This document shows, piece by piece, positions 41,081 to 49,286 of a stretch of 64,000 nucleotides of DNA; position 1 is the stretch's first letter, and the number at the start of each line of letters is the position of its first letter. The stretch is from a virus. Location: the IMG/VR virus record IMGVR_UViG_3300025141_000055, positions 18,134 through 82,133 of that record; one strand, given 5' to 3'. Position numbers and translations under genes: made by a program. Under the pieces are notes generated by a model that saw only the letters and a program-made list of their open reading frames with translations, was not told the DNA's origin and made no database searches.

Positions 41081-41935
41081 TTAGAAGTCAAGACCGGCTG
41101 CCTTGAGGGCTTCTTTTTGTTCTTCGGTTAATTCTCTCTTACCCGCGGGTTTTTTCGGGGAAGGTGTTTCACCTCCGGTCGCTTTGGTTGCGGGGGCGGG
41201 AGCTTCACTAGAGGGGACGGCTGTGGTAGCTGACGGAAGAGCTTGAGTCATCTTTGAGGATGTTCCGTCAATCTGCTTGGGGTATGCCTCATCAAAAACT
41301 GCTTTGATTTTTGAATGGTCTTCTCCCAAAGGAAGCTCGACCAAATTAGCACCGGAGATATTAGAACGTAGTGCAGAAGATACCAATTCTCCTCCATCAC
41401 TTTCAAGCCATGCTGATATATCCGCGATGAGTTTAGTTTCCTCGTCATTACTAGGTGGACGATCCCTAAATTCCAACGCGTTATAGTTTATCTTGGCGCC
41501 GTCCGCCCCAGTCACTGGGTCGCGTTCATTAAAAGATTTTTGAACGAACTTAGTTGATGTAATGACTTCACCTACGTTTATCCTGTTGTTGTATAAGGTT
41601 TGGAAGTAGGAAATAAAGTTTTTTTGACTTGATTTACCGCTGATAATACTTGTTGAGACACAACGAGGCGGTAATAAACGATGATTAGGGGAGACCCCGA
41701 TGAAGCTAATACGTATAAATTCCTCATGGTCTCGCATACCAAGGTTCCCGTAGAACGGTACGAAACCAAGGAGGATGAATTCAATGGGTATCCCATTGTC
41801 GTTTCTGTCCGTGATAGCGGCCGCAGGATCAGTATCGGATTTCCAACGACGCGCTTGAAGGTCGATACGCAGCGTGTGCGGCGGAATTTGGCAAAGAATT
41901 TCATCCGCAGAAAATTTACCAGCAATAAAAACCAT
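41081..41935 (-). CDS. Hypothetical replication-region protein (284 aa), possible DNA-binding
   Basis: A 284-residue protein: a folded N-terminal 200 residues (FIAGKFSADEILCQIPPHTL, FISYFQTLYNNRINVGEV, ALEFRDRPPSNDEETKLIAD), then a Pro/Ala/Thr linker (AVPSSEAPAPATKATGGET) and a basic-to-hydrophobic tip ending in AAGLDF. A folded domain, flexible tail and short hydrophobic tip are the plan of single-strand-binding proteins, and it directly follows an OB-fold candidate. No sequence motif proves this. Confidence 0.5.
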   Translation of the reverse strand: MVFIAGKFSADEILCQIPPHTLRIDLQARRWKSDTDPAAAITDRNDNGIPIEFILLGFVPFYGNLGMRDHEEFIRISFIGVSPNHRLLPPRCVSTSIISGKSSQKNFISYFQTLYNNRINVGEVITSTKFVQKSFNERDPVTGADGAKINYNALEFRDRPPSNDEETKLIADISAWLESDGGELVSSALRSNISGANLVELPLGEDHSKIKAVFDEAYPKQIDGTSSKMTQALPSATTAVPSSEAPAPATKATGGETPSPKKPAGKRELTEEQKEALKAAGLDF

Positions 41936-41966
41936 GATTTAGAGTTGTTTGTGAGTTGAGTGTTAG

Positions 41967-42611
41967 TTAGAGAGAGAAGTCGAGGGAGCCAAGAGCTGCG
42001 GGAGATACCCTACCTTTTTCGGGATCAGCTGCTTTTTCTGGGGGTTTCCGAGAACCTCTTGGGAGGTATAGAACCTTATCTAAGCCATAGTTAAGGTACT
42101 TTTTATCATCTTTCTCCGAGGTACTGACGCGTCCAACCGCAATGGTAGGGGTACCTGGAGGAAGAGATGCTAGTTGACCTGACAGCTCATTCCAACCACT
42201 AAGTTTCATCCAGCTGGTGTTCTGGTCCTCATCTTGCCAAGCTAGAGACCTGTTAGTCACAGTATCTCCATCTAGATTGTTTTCGTCGGCCTTGGGGCCT
42301 AACCCTCCCGTGGCGACAAAAATATTAATGGCAAGGAGATCTGCGAAGTTCCCTTCTCCAACAACCAGCATGGGTTGCATACGAAGAACGCCATCGGGAT
42401 CAGATTTTGTGGGACCTAGTGCAAGGCATGTGTCTCCTTGTTTAAGGTTCTTCATGGTTTTGCCAACGTAGTGGTCAGCTTTTTGAATAAGACTGACCTT
42501 GGTGCTGACTTTTCTTTCGCTTGAGGGGAGAGATTCCCCGGTTAGATTGATCGAACCATCGGTTTCAAGAGGGTTGTCTGTCACCCGAAGGCCGAGAATG
42601 AAGATGTTCAT
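41967..42611 (-). CDS. Putative single-strand DNA-binding (OB-fold) protein
   Basis: A 214-residue protein. Residues about 120-185 match the SSB style: WMKLSGWNELSGQLASLPPG then TPTIAVGRVSTSEKDDKKYL and LNYGLDKVLYLPRG, equivalent to the SSB core strands with the 'V-G-R-L-S...Y-x-x-D-x-V-x-L' end. The C-terminus is linker-like and ends LGSLDFSL. It would coat single-stranded DNA at the fork. It overlaps the upstream gene by 47 bases. Confidence 0.55.
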   Translation of the reverse strand: MNIFILGLRVTDNPLETDGSINLTGESLPSSERKVSTKVSLIQKADHYVGKTMKNLKQGDTCLALGPTKSDPDGVLRMQPMLVVGEGNFADLLAINIFVATGGLGPKADENNLDGDTVTNRSLAWQDEDQNTSWMKLSGWNELSGQLASLPPGTPTIAVGRVSTSEKDDKKYLNYGLDKVLYLPRGSRKPPEKAADPEKGRVSPAALGSLDFSL

Positions 42612-43134
42612 TCCGTAGTATCCGATAAATAGTTGAGCGATGTACTTTAAGAGCTTTGGCGATTTCCTTTACAGGAGCGCCGCTGCTCGCGAAGGCTAGC
42701 GCAAGTGCAGTATCCGCACTGGTTAATTTAGCGGCTTTAAAGATTTTGTAACTATTATGAAAGGGGTTGATACAGTTCTTACGATTACAAGAGTTGTGTG
42801 CGTATACATCATCCCCTACTTGGAGATAATTCATTATTAATGGACGCACGTAGTACCTTTTACCTAATGCGTAGATTACTGGGGATGTATTTGTGAACCC
42901 TCCATTCCAGATATAACAAGCTTTTCTGGGGAAATCACTAAAGGCTAATCTTCTAAATAAATCACTTAAGGTTGTTGTTTCTCCTTTTTCGTAATTTAAA
43001 CTGAAGGTGTCTGCTTTTAATGCGTTAGATATATCTGCTGCTTGAGCCTGTGCATGAACTCCATCATTTGCAGTGAGGGAGATAGGTAAACTTATATTTT
43101 TACGTTCTACTGTGAGTATATATTCAGTAGACAT
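42565..43134 (-). CDS. HNH-like zinc-knuckle protein with C-terminal HTH
   Basis: A 189-residue protein: YAHNSCNRKNCINPFHNSY is an HNH-type knuckle (H..C-x4-C-x-N-P-x-H), followed by a resolvase-like HTH (GAPVKEIAKALKVHRSTIYR). It shares domain order with the gene at 19274. Such proteins are often free-standing homing nucleases or regulators derived from them. The His before the first Cys is present here, so cleavage is possible. Confidence 0.65.
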   Translation of the reverse strand: MSTEYILTVERKNISLPISLTANDGVHAQAQAADISNALKADTFSLNYEKGETTTLSDLFRRLAFSDFPRKACYIWNGGFTNTSPVIYALGKRYYVRPLIMNYLQVGDDVYAHNSCNRKNCINPFHNSYKIFKAAKLTSADTALALAFASSGAPVKEIAKALKVHRSTIYRILRNEHLHSRPSGDRQPS

Positions 43135-43258
43135 CGTTAGGCAAAAACTCCGCGTTCCTCATGAGTAAGTCCAACTCCTCTTCTGTTAGCTGCAGGAGAG
43201 GAGCATATTTCTTCCAAACCCTAGGCCCTCTCAGAATAAATCGGATAAGACTAATCAC
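43124..43258 (-). CDS. Small membrane-associated protein (44 aa)
   Basis: A short frame ending inside the start of the HNH-HTH gene (11-base overlap). From GTG 43258 it reads MISLIRFILRGPRVWKKYAP, then LLQLTEEELDLLMRNAEFLP. A hydrophobic start with a basic patch and an acidic amphipathic helix suggest membrane association. The frame stays open for about 19 codons upstream, so the start is uncertain and there is no ribosome site. Family not recognised. Confidence 0.45.
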   Translation of the reverse strand: MISLIRFILRGPRVWKKYAPLLQLTEEELDLLMRNAEFLPNDVY

Positions 43259-43315
43259 TGATGATGATAGGAGTGAATTCCCTAGAAGGATACTAACTCG
43301 TGGGGGAAGGAACTG

Positions 43316-44818
43316 TTAGCGAACCATATCGTAAACGCCGCCCCCACCAGGCACGTTAGGACCACGTAATTTATCAATGTTTGCATCGAGGAAGGCCTTA
43401 ATTTCTTGATTACTCTTCCCCTGGTTTCTAGCTGCCTCTAGGTCTGCGTGGCCGAAGTAGTCTGCACTTTGTCCGTGTGCGAGGCTGATGCTTCCACCGC
43501 CATTACCGCCATTACCGCCAGAGAGGTTGTCGTACAGACCACCTCCACCGGGAACATTGTGAGCACGCAGTAGTGAGGGGTTTTGGTCTAGGTAAGATTT
43601 AATTTCCTCATCAGACCATCCAGCTCCTTTTGCGGCTTGTAGATCAACGTCTCCAAAGTATGCTGCACTCTGACCTCCTCCAATTCCTATTGGGTCACGT
43701 TCATCACGATCAGGGGTAACACCATATCCGACTTGAGCGGATGAACCCAACTTGTCGTATAAACCTCCGCCTCCGGGTACGTTGGCGTCACGAAGAAGAC
43801 CGATGTTCTGATCGAGATAGGCTTTAATTTCTGTATCCGAGTAGCCTGCTCCTCTCGCCGCATCTAAATCTCTTCCGCCGAAGAAGGCGGCACTCGCGCC
43901 ATGACGAATGGATATGGGATCACGCTCTGGTGTATTCGCGTATTGACCGTGGATTGTGTCTCCTAGTTCATCAAACAAACCACCTTGACCTGGGACATTC
44001 CCTTCACGAAGAAGCTGGGGATTATCTATAAGGTATCTCTTAATCTCTGAATCCTGGAAGCCAGCTCCCCTAGCTGCCTCTAGGTCTGCGTGGCCGAAGT
44101 AGTCTCCACTTTGTCCGAGTTCTATTTCCGGACGATTACCTTGGGACCATGTACGGGATACCGAACCGATCTGCTCCGTTGGTACTCCCCCACTAATTTG
44201 CTCATATAGACCCCCGGCCATGCCCGGACGGTTTTGTTCGTGAACCAGATCCAGATTATCTCTCATCCAGTCTTGAATCTCGCCTGGCTCGTATCCCGCA
44301 TCCAATGCTTTCTTATAGTCCATGCCTCCAAAAAGACCACTCTGTCCAAATTCGGTGGCAAGATCGCCGAGGTCTCTTCTGCTGTCGAAAATATTGTTGG
44401 GATCTTCTTCGGGATCTGTGCCTACGTAGGTATCACCCGTGCCAACTCCATCCTCAGTGTTTACTCCTACTTGGTTAATGTTGGTTAAGTTAATCCCTGT
44501 GGCTGGCTCAGGGGCCAGGGTCATTGTGTTTATTTGGGTATCTCTGTTTAGTCCTCCTTTATACCCAAGAACATTTCCTCCTCTTCCTTTTGAAAGAGAT
44601 TGAAAACCAAAGGTTGGTAGATAGCCGGCCCATGCTCCGTCGGTGTTGGACACGTTGGCGAATTGCCCACCTTCGGTAGATCCACCTGTATCAGTTCCTG
44701 CGTCTGCACTTCCTTCGGGAACAGCTGCACCACTAAAGAAACCACCGAGGTCTAGCCCGAATCTGTTACCTGCTTGACGCAGAAGACTAGGGGGGACTTT
44801 ATACCTAGACGCAGTCAT
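43316..44818 (-). CDS. Five-repeat protein of unknown function (500 aa)
   Basis: A 500-residue protein. After a Gly/Thr/Asn-rich region, five units of about 51 residues occur at 158-208, 235-285, 307-357, 382-432 and 449-499. Each has the plan GQSxxYFG-xDLxAARxAG, SDxEIKxYLDxN, and NVPGGGGLYD. Three short helices and a Gly-rich turn per unit are predicted. No known repeat family was recognised. It lies at the upstream end of the leftward replication operon but may be a virion or host-interaction protein. Confidence 0.65.
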   Translation of the reverse strand: MTASRYKVPPSLLRQAGNRFGLDLGGFFSGAAVPEGSADAGTDTGGSTEGGQFANVSNTDGAWAGYLPTFGFQSLSKGRGGNVLGYKGGLNRDTQINTMTLAPEPATGINLTNINQVGVNTEDGVGTGDTYVGTDPEEDPNNIFDSRRDLGDLATEFGQSGLFGGMDYKKALDAGYEPGEIQDWMRDNLDLVHEQNRPGMAGGLYEQISGGVPTEQIGSVSRTWSQGNRPEIELGQSGDYFGHADLEAARGAGFQDSEIKRYLIDNPQLLREGNVPGQGGLFDELGDTIHGQYANTPERDPISIRHGASAAFFGGRDLDAARGAGYSDTEIKAYLDQNIGLLRDANVPGGGGLYDKLGSSAQVGYGVTPDRDERDPIGIGGGQSAAYFGDVDLQAAKGAGWSDEEIKSYLDQNPSLLRAHNVPGGGGLYDNLSGGNGGNGGGSISLAHGQSADYFGHADLEAARNQGKSNQEIKAFLDANIDKLRGPNVPGGGGVYDMVR

Positions 44819-44994
44819 GAAATCAATTCTTACCAGTCTTAACAGTATAAGCCAATTCGTTTATGGTTTTTAGTTATTAATAAGGGTGTCACTGGAAGAT
44901 CTAGGCTACCCTACCTAACAACTGGCACACTAACTGTCACACTACTTTTTACTTGGTTTAGATTTTTGTAAATCTTTCTTTACATAAAGGAACA

Positions 44995-45366
44995 ATGATT
45001 AAGCCAGCACTACTTGCCGCTGCTGCCGTGTCCATGTTCGGCTCAGCTGCAATGGCTGACGTCTACGTGAACACAGAATTTAACGGTTCAGCTGTCGGTC
45101 AAGATTGGAAGGGGAGTACTACCGAGCTTCATATTGGTTGGAAGGGAAATCCTTCTGAAAATTCTGAGGTCTTCGCTCAGGTGGGCCCTGCCTTTACTTC
45201 AACTGATGGAGCTTCAGGTAGCGTCGATACTGATGTATCCGGAAAGCTAGGTGGCACAGTGGCACTTAGTGATAAGTTCGACCTTTATGGTGAAGTTTCA
45301 TTCATCACCGATGAAACAGAGGATACAGCTTATGGGACCAAGGTCGGGGGTACTTATACCTTTTGA
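44995..45366 (+). CDS. Porin-like outer-membrane beta-barrel protein
   Basis: A 123-residue protein with a signal peptide (MIKPALLAAAAVSMFGSAAM, cleavage after Ala21) followed by amphipathic strands (TELHIGWKGN, EVFAQVGPAFT, DLYGEVSFIT) ending in the barrel-type aromatic C-terminus GGTYTF. Small porin-like proteins of this plan are common in cyanophages. It would insert into the host outer membrane or be envelope-associated. It is a one-gene unit followed by a terminator; a small hairpin GATTTTTGTAAATC lies upstream at 44966-44979. Confidence 0.75.
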   Translation: MIKPALLAAAAVSMFGSAAMADVYVNTEFNGSAVGQDWKGSTTELHIGWKGNPSENSEVFAQVGPAFTSTDGASGSVDTDVSGKLGGTVALSDKFDLYGEVSFITDETEDTAYGTKVGGTYTF

Positions 45367-45393
45367 AGTAAGCTAAATTAGTCCCCATTTAAT

Positions 45394-45433
45394 TCTCGCT
45401 AGGTTTCCTCACACACTTAGCGAGATTTTTTTT
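45394..45433 (+). terminator. Rho-independent terminator after the porin-like gene
   Basis: TCTCGCTA and TAGCGAGA form an 8-bp perfect stem around a 16-base loop, followed by eight T. Confidence 0.85.
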
Positions 45434-45444
45434 ACCTAATAATC

Positions 45445-45702
45445 ATGCGTAAACTTCTCGACACGGCGGCAGTTGTCAGTCTTCTGATATCGGGTACCCT
45501 CGCGGCTGGGAGTATCTATGGCTACCTCTACTTCTCTACTCCTGCGAATCAAGAAAAGTTACAGAAAGTACTTATTGATAAAGTGAAGGGTGCCCTTATT
45601 CCCAGCGTGGGAGGGGGTTTGAGTAAGTCGTTACCGGGAGCAGCTTGTGGCTGGGGTAGCTTGGAAGGGTTAGTATCCCCGGGTAAAGTCAAACTTTTTT
45701 GA
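45445..45702 (+). CDS. Small membrane protein (85 aa)
   Basis: An 85-residue protein starting RKLLDTAAVVSLLISGTLAA, a signal-anchor or membrane segment extended by GSIYGYLYFS, then a charged helix (NQEKLQKVLIDKVKGALIP) and a Gly-rich end. This plan (N-terminal membrane segment, conserved IYGYL, C-terminal basic loop) is recurrent in cyanophages, without known function. ATG of the next gene overlaps its stop (TGATG). Confidence 0.65.
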   Translation: MRKLLDTAAVVSLLISGTLAAGSIYGYLYFSTPANQEKLQKVLIDKVKGALIPSVGGGLSKSLPGAACGWGSLEGLVSPGKVKLF

Positions 45703-45845
45703 TGCAAAGCGCTCCAACAAACTGGTGGGTTAAATCCCTCGATAGTAAATTGTATGTAGAGAAGTGGGGGGTGTATGTCCCAGCCGATTCTCGTATACCT
45801 CCCGTCTTTGGATTAGTGAAGAGCTATTTGAAGAAGGTTTTCTAA
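45702..45845 (+). CDS. Small protein (47 aa)
   Basis: ATG overlaps the preceding stop. The 47 residues (MQSAPTNWWVKSLDSKLYVE, KWGVYVPADSRIPPVFGLVK) are aromatic and basic, possibly peripheral to a membrane. Coding-like composition and the overlap support it. No family recognised. It ends at the convergent end of the leftward polymerase operon. Confidence 0.5.
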   Translation: MQSAPTNWWVKSLDSKLYVEKWGVYVPADSRIPPVFGLVKSYLKKVF

Positions 45846-46063
45846 TCCTCCTTGCTCATCACAAAATAACGCTGGAGACCGAATCCCGGGCCCACCACGC
45901 TCTTTAATACTTTCATGGTTGACTTAGCTTTCTCATGAGATCGGAAGGCCTTAGCGTGTTCTCGAGTGCTACAGTACTCAACTAGTTTCTTTTTAGACTC
46001 GTTAATACAATCGGAAACATATCGGTCTCCCTTAGTTATTACCCATATCTCTTGTAATTTCAA
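45842..46063 (-). CDS. Hypothetical protein (73 aa)
   Basis: A 73-residue lysine-rich protein (LQEIWVITKGDRYVSDCINE, HAKAFRSHEKAKSTMKVLKS), last of the leftward polymerase operon. No family recognised. It overlaps the end of the rightward small gene by four bases. Confidence 0.55.
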   Translation of the reverse strand: MKLQEIWVITKGDRYVSDCINESKKKLVEYCSTREHAKAFRSHEKAKSTMKVLKSVVGPGFGLQRYFVMSKED

Positions 46064-46109
46064 AGAAAGGCTAGATAACTAACCGGAGCAGTATAAAGCT
46101 TTTAAAGGT

Positions 46110-46370
46110 TTATGAACTTTTGCGCGTGTTCTCTAATTTCTCCAGCCTATGTTGGGCAATTTCACTAGGGCTTTTAAACCCATCCCAGATAACAGAGAAA
46201 TGATAACGACGCGCACCCCTTTTGTCACGGCGAAGGTAGATGGCGACTACCTTTCCTTTGCGGGGGCGGGCAAAGTGTGATGAGGCTCCTACCTGTGGAC
46301 GGAGAGATTCTTTGACGTATTCTCCTACGCTGAATCTAGGTTGGGGAGCAGGTCGGTTAAGAGTAGTCAT
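46110..46370 (-). CDS. Small basic SH3-like protein (86 aa)
   Basis: An 86-residue basic protein: FSVGEYVKESLRPQVGASSH, RKGKVVAIYLRRDKRGARRY and HFSVIWDGFKSPSEIAQHRL. The strand order with a 'G-x-Y/V-V ... G-K-V-V' start is that of small SH3/KOW-like barrels that bind nucleic acid. It starts 14 bases after the polymerase stop, so it is co-expressed with it. Function unknown. Confidence 0.55.
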   Translation of the reverse strand: MTTLNRPAPQPRFSVGEYVKESLRPQVGASSHFARPRKGKVVAIYLRRDKRGARRYHFSVIWDGFKSPSEIAQHRLEKLENTRKSS

Positions 46371-46383
46371 GAAGAGGGAGTGG

Positions 46384-48273
46384 TTATTTATCCGCCCAGG
46401 TTCTACCTATATGGGCGTCAGCTTTAGATGGTACGACTTTTAAGATGGACTCAGTAGCGCGACACATCGCATCTTCAAGAATTGTCTTATATTCTTCAGC
46501 CCTTTCTTCCACTACTTCAAGAACAATCTCATCGTGGACGCAGCCAATGAGGTGGGCCTCGTCATTAAGGTTGTCATTAAGGAAGGCAATAGATAGTTTT
46601 AAGATGTCTGCACCCGCCCCTTGGATCAATGTATTTGCACATGCCATCATCTGAGCATCGTCATAAGACAGTAAACGTCTCCTCCCTGCGGGGGTGCGTA
46701 CATAGCACCAGCCATCTTCTACCATTGCAGCTCGCTCTCGATGCCATTGTTTTAGACGCGGATATGCATTGTGAAAAGCAGCGTGAGCCACCTTCGCTTC
46801 GGAAAGAGATATAACTTTGCCGGACTGGGCACTATATGTACGGTACTTTCTATACCCCATCCCATAGAGGAGTGCAAAGTTAAGAGTCTTCCCTTCTTGT
46901 CTCTGGTCTTTTGTTACTTCTTCTATGGGTACTTTATAGATAAGACTCGCTGTAACTGTATGTAGGTCCTTTCCTTCCTGAAAGGCTTGGATCATCTGAG
47001 GGATGCCAATCAGTTCTGCTCCTAACCTGAGTTCGATTTGAGATAGGTCACAGATAACGAGTTGATGACCAGGACTCGGTATAAAACATTCTCGAAATTC
47101 TTTGTGCCGTGGGATTTGCTGAGCGTTTACGGCAAAGTGATTTTTGGATTGTTTGGCGTTTCCTTTCTTACTTCCTGAGGAGGTAAATCTTCCTGAGTTG
47201 GCCCCATATTGGTTATAGCCACTATGAATCCTATGAGTAACAGGGTTGATATTGGTAATAAGTTTTTGAGCGTGCTCCAATCGGGTCTCGATCTTGACCC
47301 TTTTCCGATAAAGGCTGAGGAGTGGATCCTCGGAGGCAAACTCGGATAAGGCAACTTGATTGAGCGTCTTCTTGCCTGTTCTTCCATCAATAGGTAGTTC
47401 AACGCCGAGGACTTCAAACGCTCGGATGCATTGGATTCCTGATCCCGGGTTGAATTCTTTTCTAAGTTTTTTGCCAATTGCGATTTGTCCATCTTCTCCT
47501 CGGGGTAATTTGTAGGAGGTAGGTAAAGCCGAGTCAAGATCTTTACAAAAGTCTACAGTGATTTGATCTAATTTCTCTGTAATGGACTCTCTTAGTGCTA
47601 TTAACTTATTAACATCCACCTTAAAGCCTCTGTTACACATAGATGCCACAGGGCGAATGCACTGGGATTCAAGAGAGTAGATACTCACTAGATCTTCGTC
47701 ACACATTTCCTTTAGTTGAGCCCCGGCAATCTCGGGGAGAATATCCACATCACTCGCTGCATATTTAATCTGTTCCTCTTCCAGGTCTGGGGCTGACCAG
47801 TCAGAGACTTGTTGTTCCTTGCTTAGGTCTTGTTCTAGTCGTCTTCCTACTACCGACTTGAGGTTACATGAGACATCTGCAAAGTAAGTTTTTTTAATCT
47901 TGGGGCTAATTTTTTTCTCTTTAAAGCCAGCGCGTAGGCACCGCTCGGCCAAATAGGTATCGAAGATTTTTCCTTTGTAGTCGATGCCTAGCTGTAAATT
48001 AAACTGAAGATCAAAGTTAGCGTTGTGCGCAACTAGTAACTCTCTGGATTCTATTAAAGCAATTAATGCCGAAGTATCGGGGACCTTAAAGAAGTCAATT
48101 ACATAGACAGTTCGCTCTCCTTCCTGCGTTGTACACAGTTGAAGAAGACGCGGTTTAGCTATTCGTGCATCTAACCCCGTGGTCTCGTAGTCAAAGCATA
48201 GTTTGGGGAAGGAGTAGAGCTCTTTAACAGCTTGGTCAAACTGTTGTTGGGTGGTGATGTAATTAATATTCAT
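46384..48273 (-). CDS. polA: Family A DNA polymerase with 3'-5' exonuclease
   Basis: A 629-residue polymerase. The exonuclease motifs are CFDYETTGLD (Asp28, Glu30), VAHNANFDLQF (Asp88) and YAASDVDI. The polymerase motifs are VICDLSQIELRLGAEL (motif A, near 408), RQEGKTLNFALLYGMG (motif B, near 464) and GCVHDEIVLEV (motif C, near 579). The O-helix position equivalent to E. coli Phe762 is Phe. There is no 5' nuclease domain, as is usual in phages. It is preceded by a terminator-like hairpin 5 bases upstream of its ATG, which may limit its expression. Confidence 0.95.
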   Translation of the reverse strand: MNINYITTQQQFDQAVKELYSFPKLCFDYETTGLDARIAKPRLLQLCTTQEGERTVYVIDFFKVPDTSALIALIESRELLVAHNANFDLQFNLQLGIDYKGKIFDTYLAERCLRAGFKEKKISPKIKKTYFADVSCNLKSVVGRRLEQDLSKEQQVSDWSAPDLEEEQIKYAASDVDILPEIAGAQLKEMCDEDLVSIYSLESQCIRPVASMCNRGFKVDVNKLIALRESITEKLDQITVDFCKDLDSALPTSYKLPRGEDGQIAIGKKLRKEFNPGSGIQCIRAFEVLGVELPIDGRTGKKTLNQVALSEFASEDPLLSLYRKRVKIETRLEHAQKLITNINPVTHRIHSGYNQYGANSGRFTSSGSKKGNAKQSKNHFAVNAQQIPRHKEFRECFIPSPGHQLVICDLSQIELRLGAELIGIPQMIQAFQEGKDLHTVTASLIYKVPIEEVTKDQRQEGKTLNFALLYGMGYRKYRTYSAQSGKVISLSEAKVAHAAFHNAYPRLKQWHRERAAMVEDGWCYVRTPAGRRRLLSYDDAQMMACANTLIQGAGADILKLSIAFLNDNLNDEAHLIGCVHDEIVLEVVEERAEEYKTILEDAMCRATESILKVVPSKADAHIGRTWADK

Positions 48274-48278
48274 GAGAT

Positions 48279-48308
48279 AAAAAAAGGGCGGCCCGTACCT
48301 CCGCCCTT
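48279..48308 (-). terminator. Intrinsic terminator/attenuator just before the polymerase gene
   Basis: On the leftward strand, AAGGGCGG and CCGCCCTT form an 8-bp stem around a 9-base loop, followed by seven T that end 5 bases before the polymerase ATG. It lies inside the operon between the gene at 48330-49157 and the polymerase. Confidence 0.8.
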
Positions 48309-48329
48309 ATACAACCTATGGAAGGGGGG

Positions 48330-49157
48330 TTAGCCCTTCCCCACCTTACCAAGGCGTGAAGGTCTAACTCTTCTACTCCATGCTGAACTGATAAAGTTCT
48401 TGATATCTCCCCACTGGGTTGTTACTTGGTGACCCTCCTGGGTCAGTTCAATGTCATAGACTACACGGCGGAGAAGGTTAGCATTAGTGAAGTAGTCTTC
48501 TTTGTAGGATCCATACTCCACAGTCTTACGCATATTTACTAGTCCATATTCCGCTAGGTAGGCCAACCCCTCTCGAAGTGCTGTATAAATTGGAGAGGCA
48601 TGATAACAATCGGCTCGGTCTACTTCGGGAGTTCTATTAACCGTGGTGTAATCCCCCGCCGTGGTTTGGCGAAAGCCTCGGAAAAGGGAGGAGTCAGGCG
48701 ACACTTCGCCTTTATATGCGATGTCGTTAACTATGGTGAGAGCAATACTTCTCAAGGGCTGGGGTACTTTCTCGGCTAGGACACTGAGGATCATTGCTGC
48801 GCCTAGTCCTTTATTGGTTCCGGATTGATGTATCTCGGCGATGATTTGATCAACACCATTGAATTGTTTAGACGGTTTTATATCGGCGAGGCTTCCTGTA
48901 GTCTTACGCCTCCGTCGTCTTTGGCGAGGTCTTGTGGTATCTCCTCCGTGTGTGACGAGTCGCGCTGCGAGATGAGCGAGAGTAGTACACTTTTTCTCCA
49001 CACTCAGAGAGAAGAGTTTTCTACAGTCAATTAGATCCACATCGATGTGTTCGGCCATATCAATCTCAATCTCATTGACTGGCCCTGTGATGGAGATTAG
49101 GGCTGTCACTTCAGCATCATTGAGTTTGGTCTCGCCGAGTCGGTATGTGACATGCAT
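48330..49157 (-). CDS. Hypothetical protein with Arg-rich stretch (275 aa)
   Basis: A 275-residue protein immediately upstream of the polymerase. An arginine-rich stretch (TTRPRQRRRRRKTTG, near residue 80) suggests nucleic-acid contact. The C-terminal part looks like a winged helix (LREGLAYLAEYGLVNMRKTV). No family recognised. A transcription or replication accessory role is inferred from position. Confidence 0.55.
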   Translation of the reverse strand: MHVTYRLGETKLNDAEVTALISITGPVNEIEIDMAEHIDVDLIDCRKLFSLSVEKKCTTLAHLAARLVTHGGDTTRPRQRRRRRKTTGSLADIKPSKQFNGVDQIIAEIHQSGTNKGLGAAMILSVLAEKVPQPLRSIALTIVNDIAYKGEVSPDSSLFRGFRQTTAGDYTTVNRTPEVDRADCYHASPIYTALREGLAYLAEYGLVNMRKTVEYGSYKEDYFTNANLLRRVVYDIELTQEGHQVTTQWGDIKNFISSAWSRRVRPSRLGKVGKG

Positions 49158-49286
49158 TGTCTATGGGATTAAAAATGGACTACATAACACTAAAGGGAGG
49201 CTTTGCATTGAGCTTTTATGTTTTTATATTCTTACAATTCTTTACATTTTTGTTATGCAGAGGCGGGAAGCGCTTGCATAGTGGTT

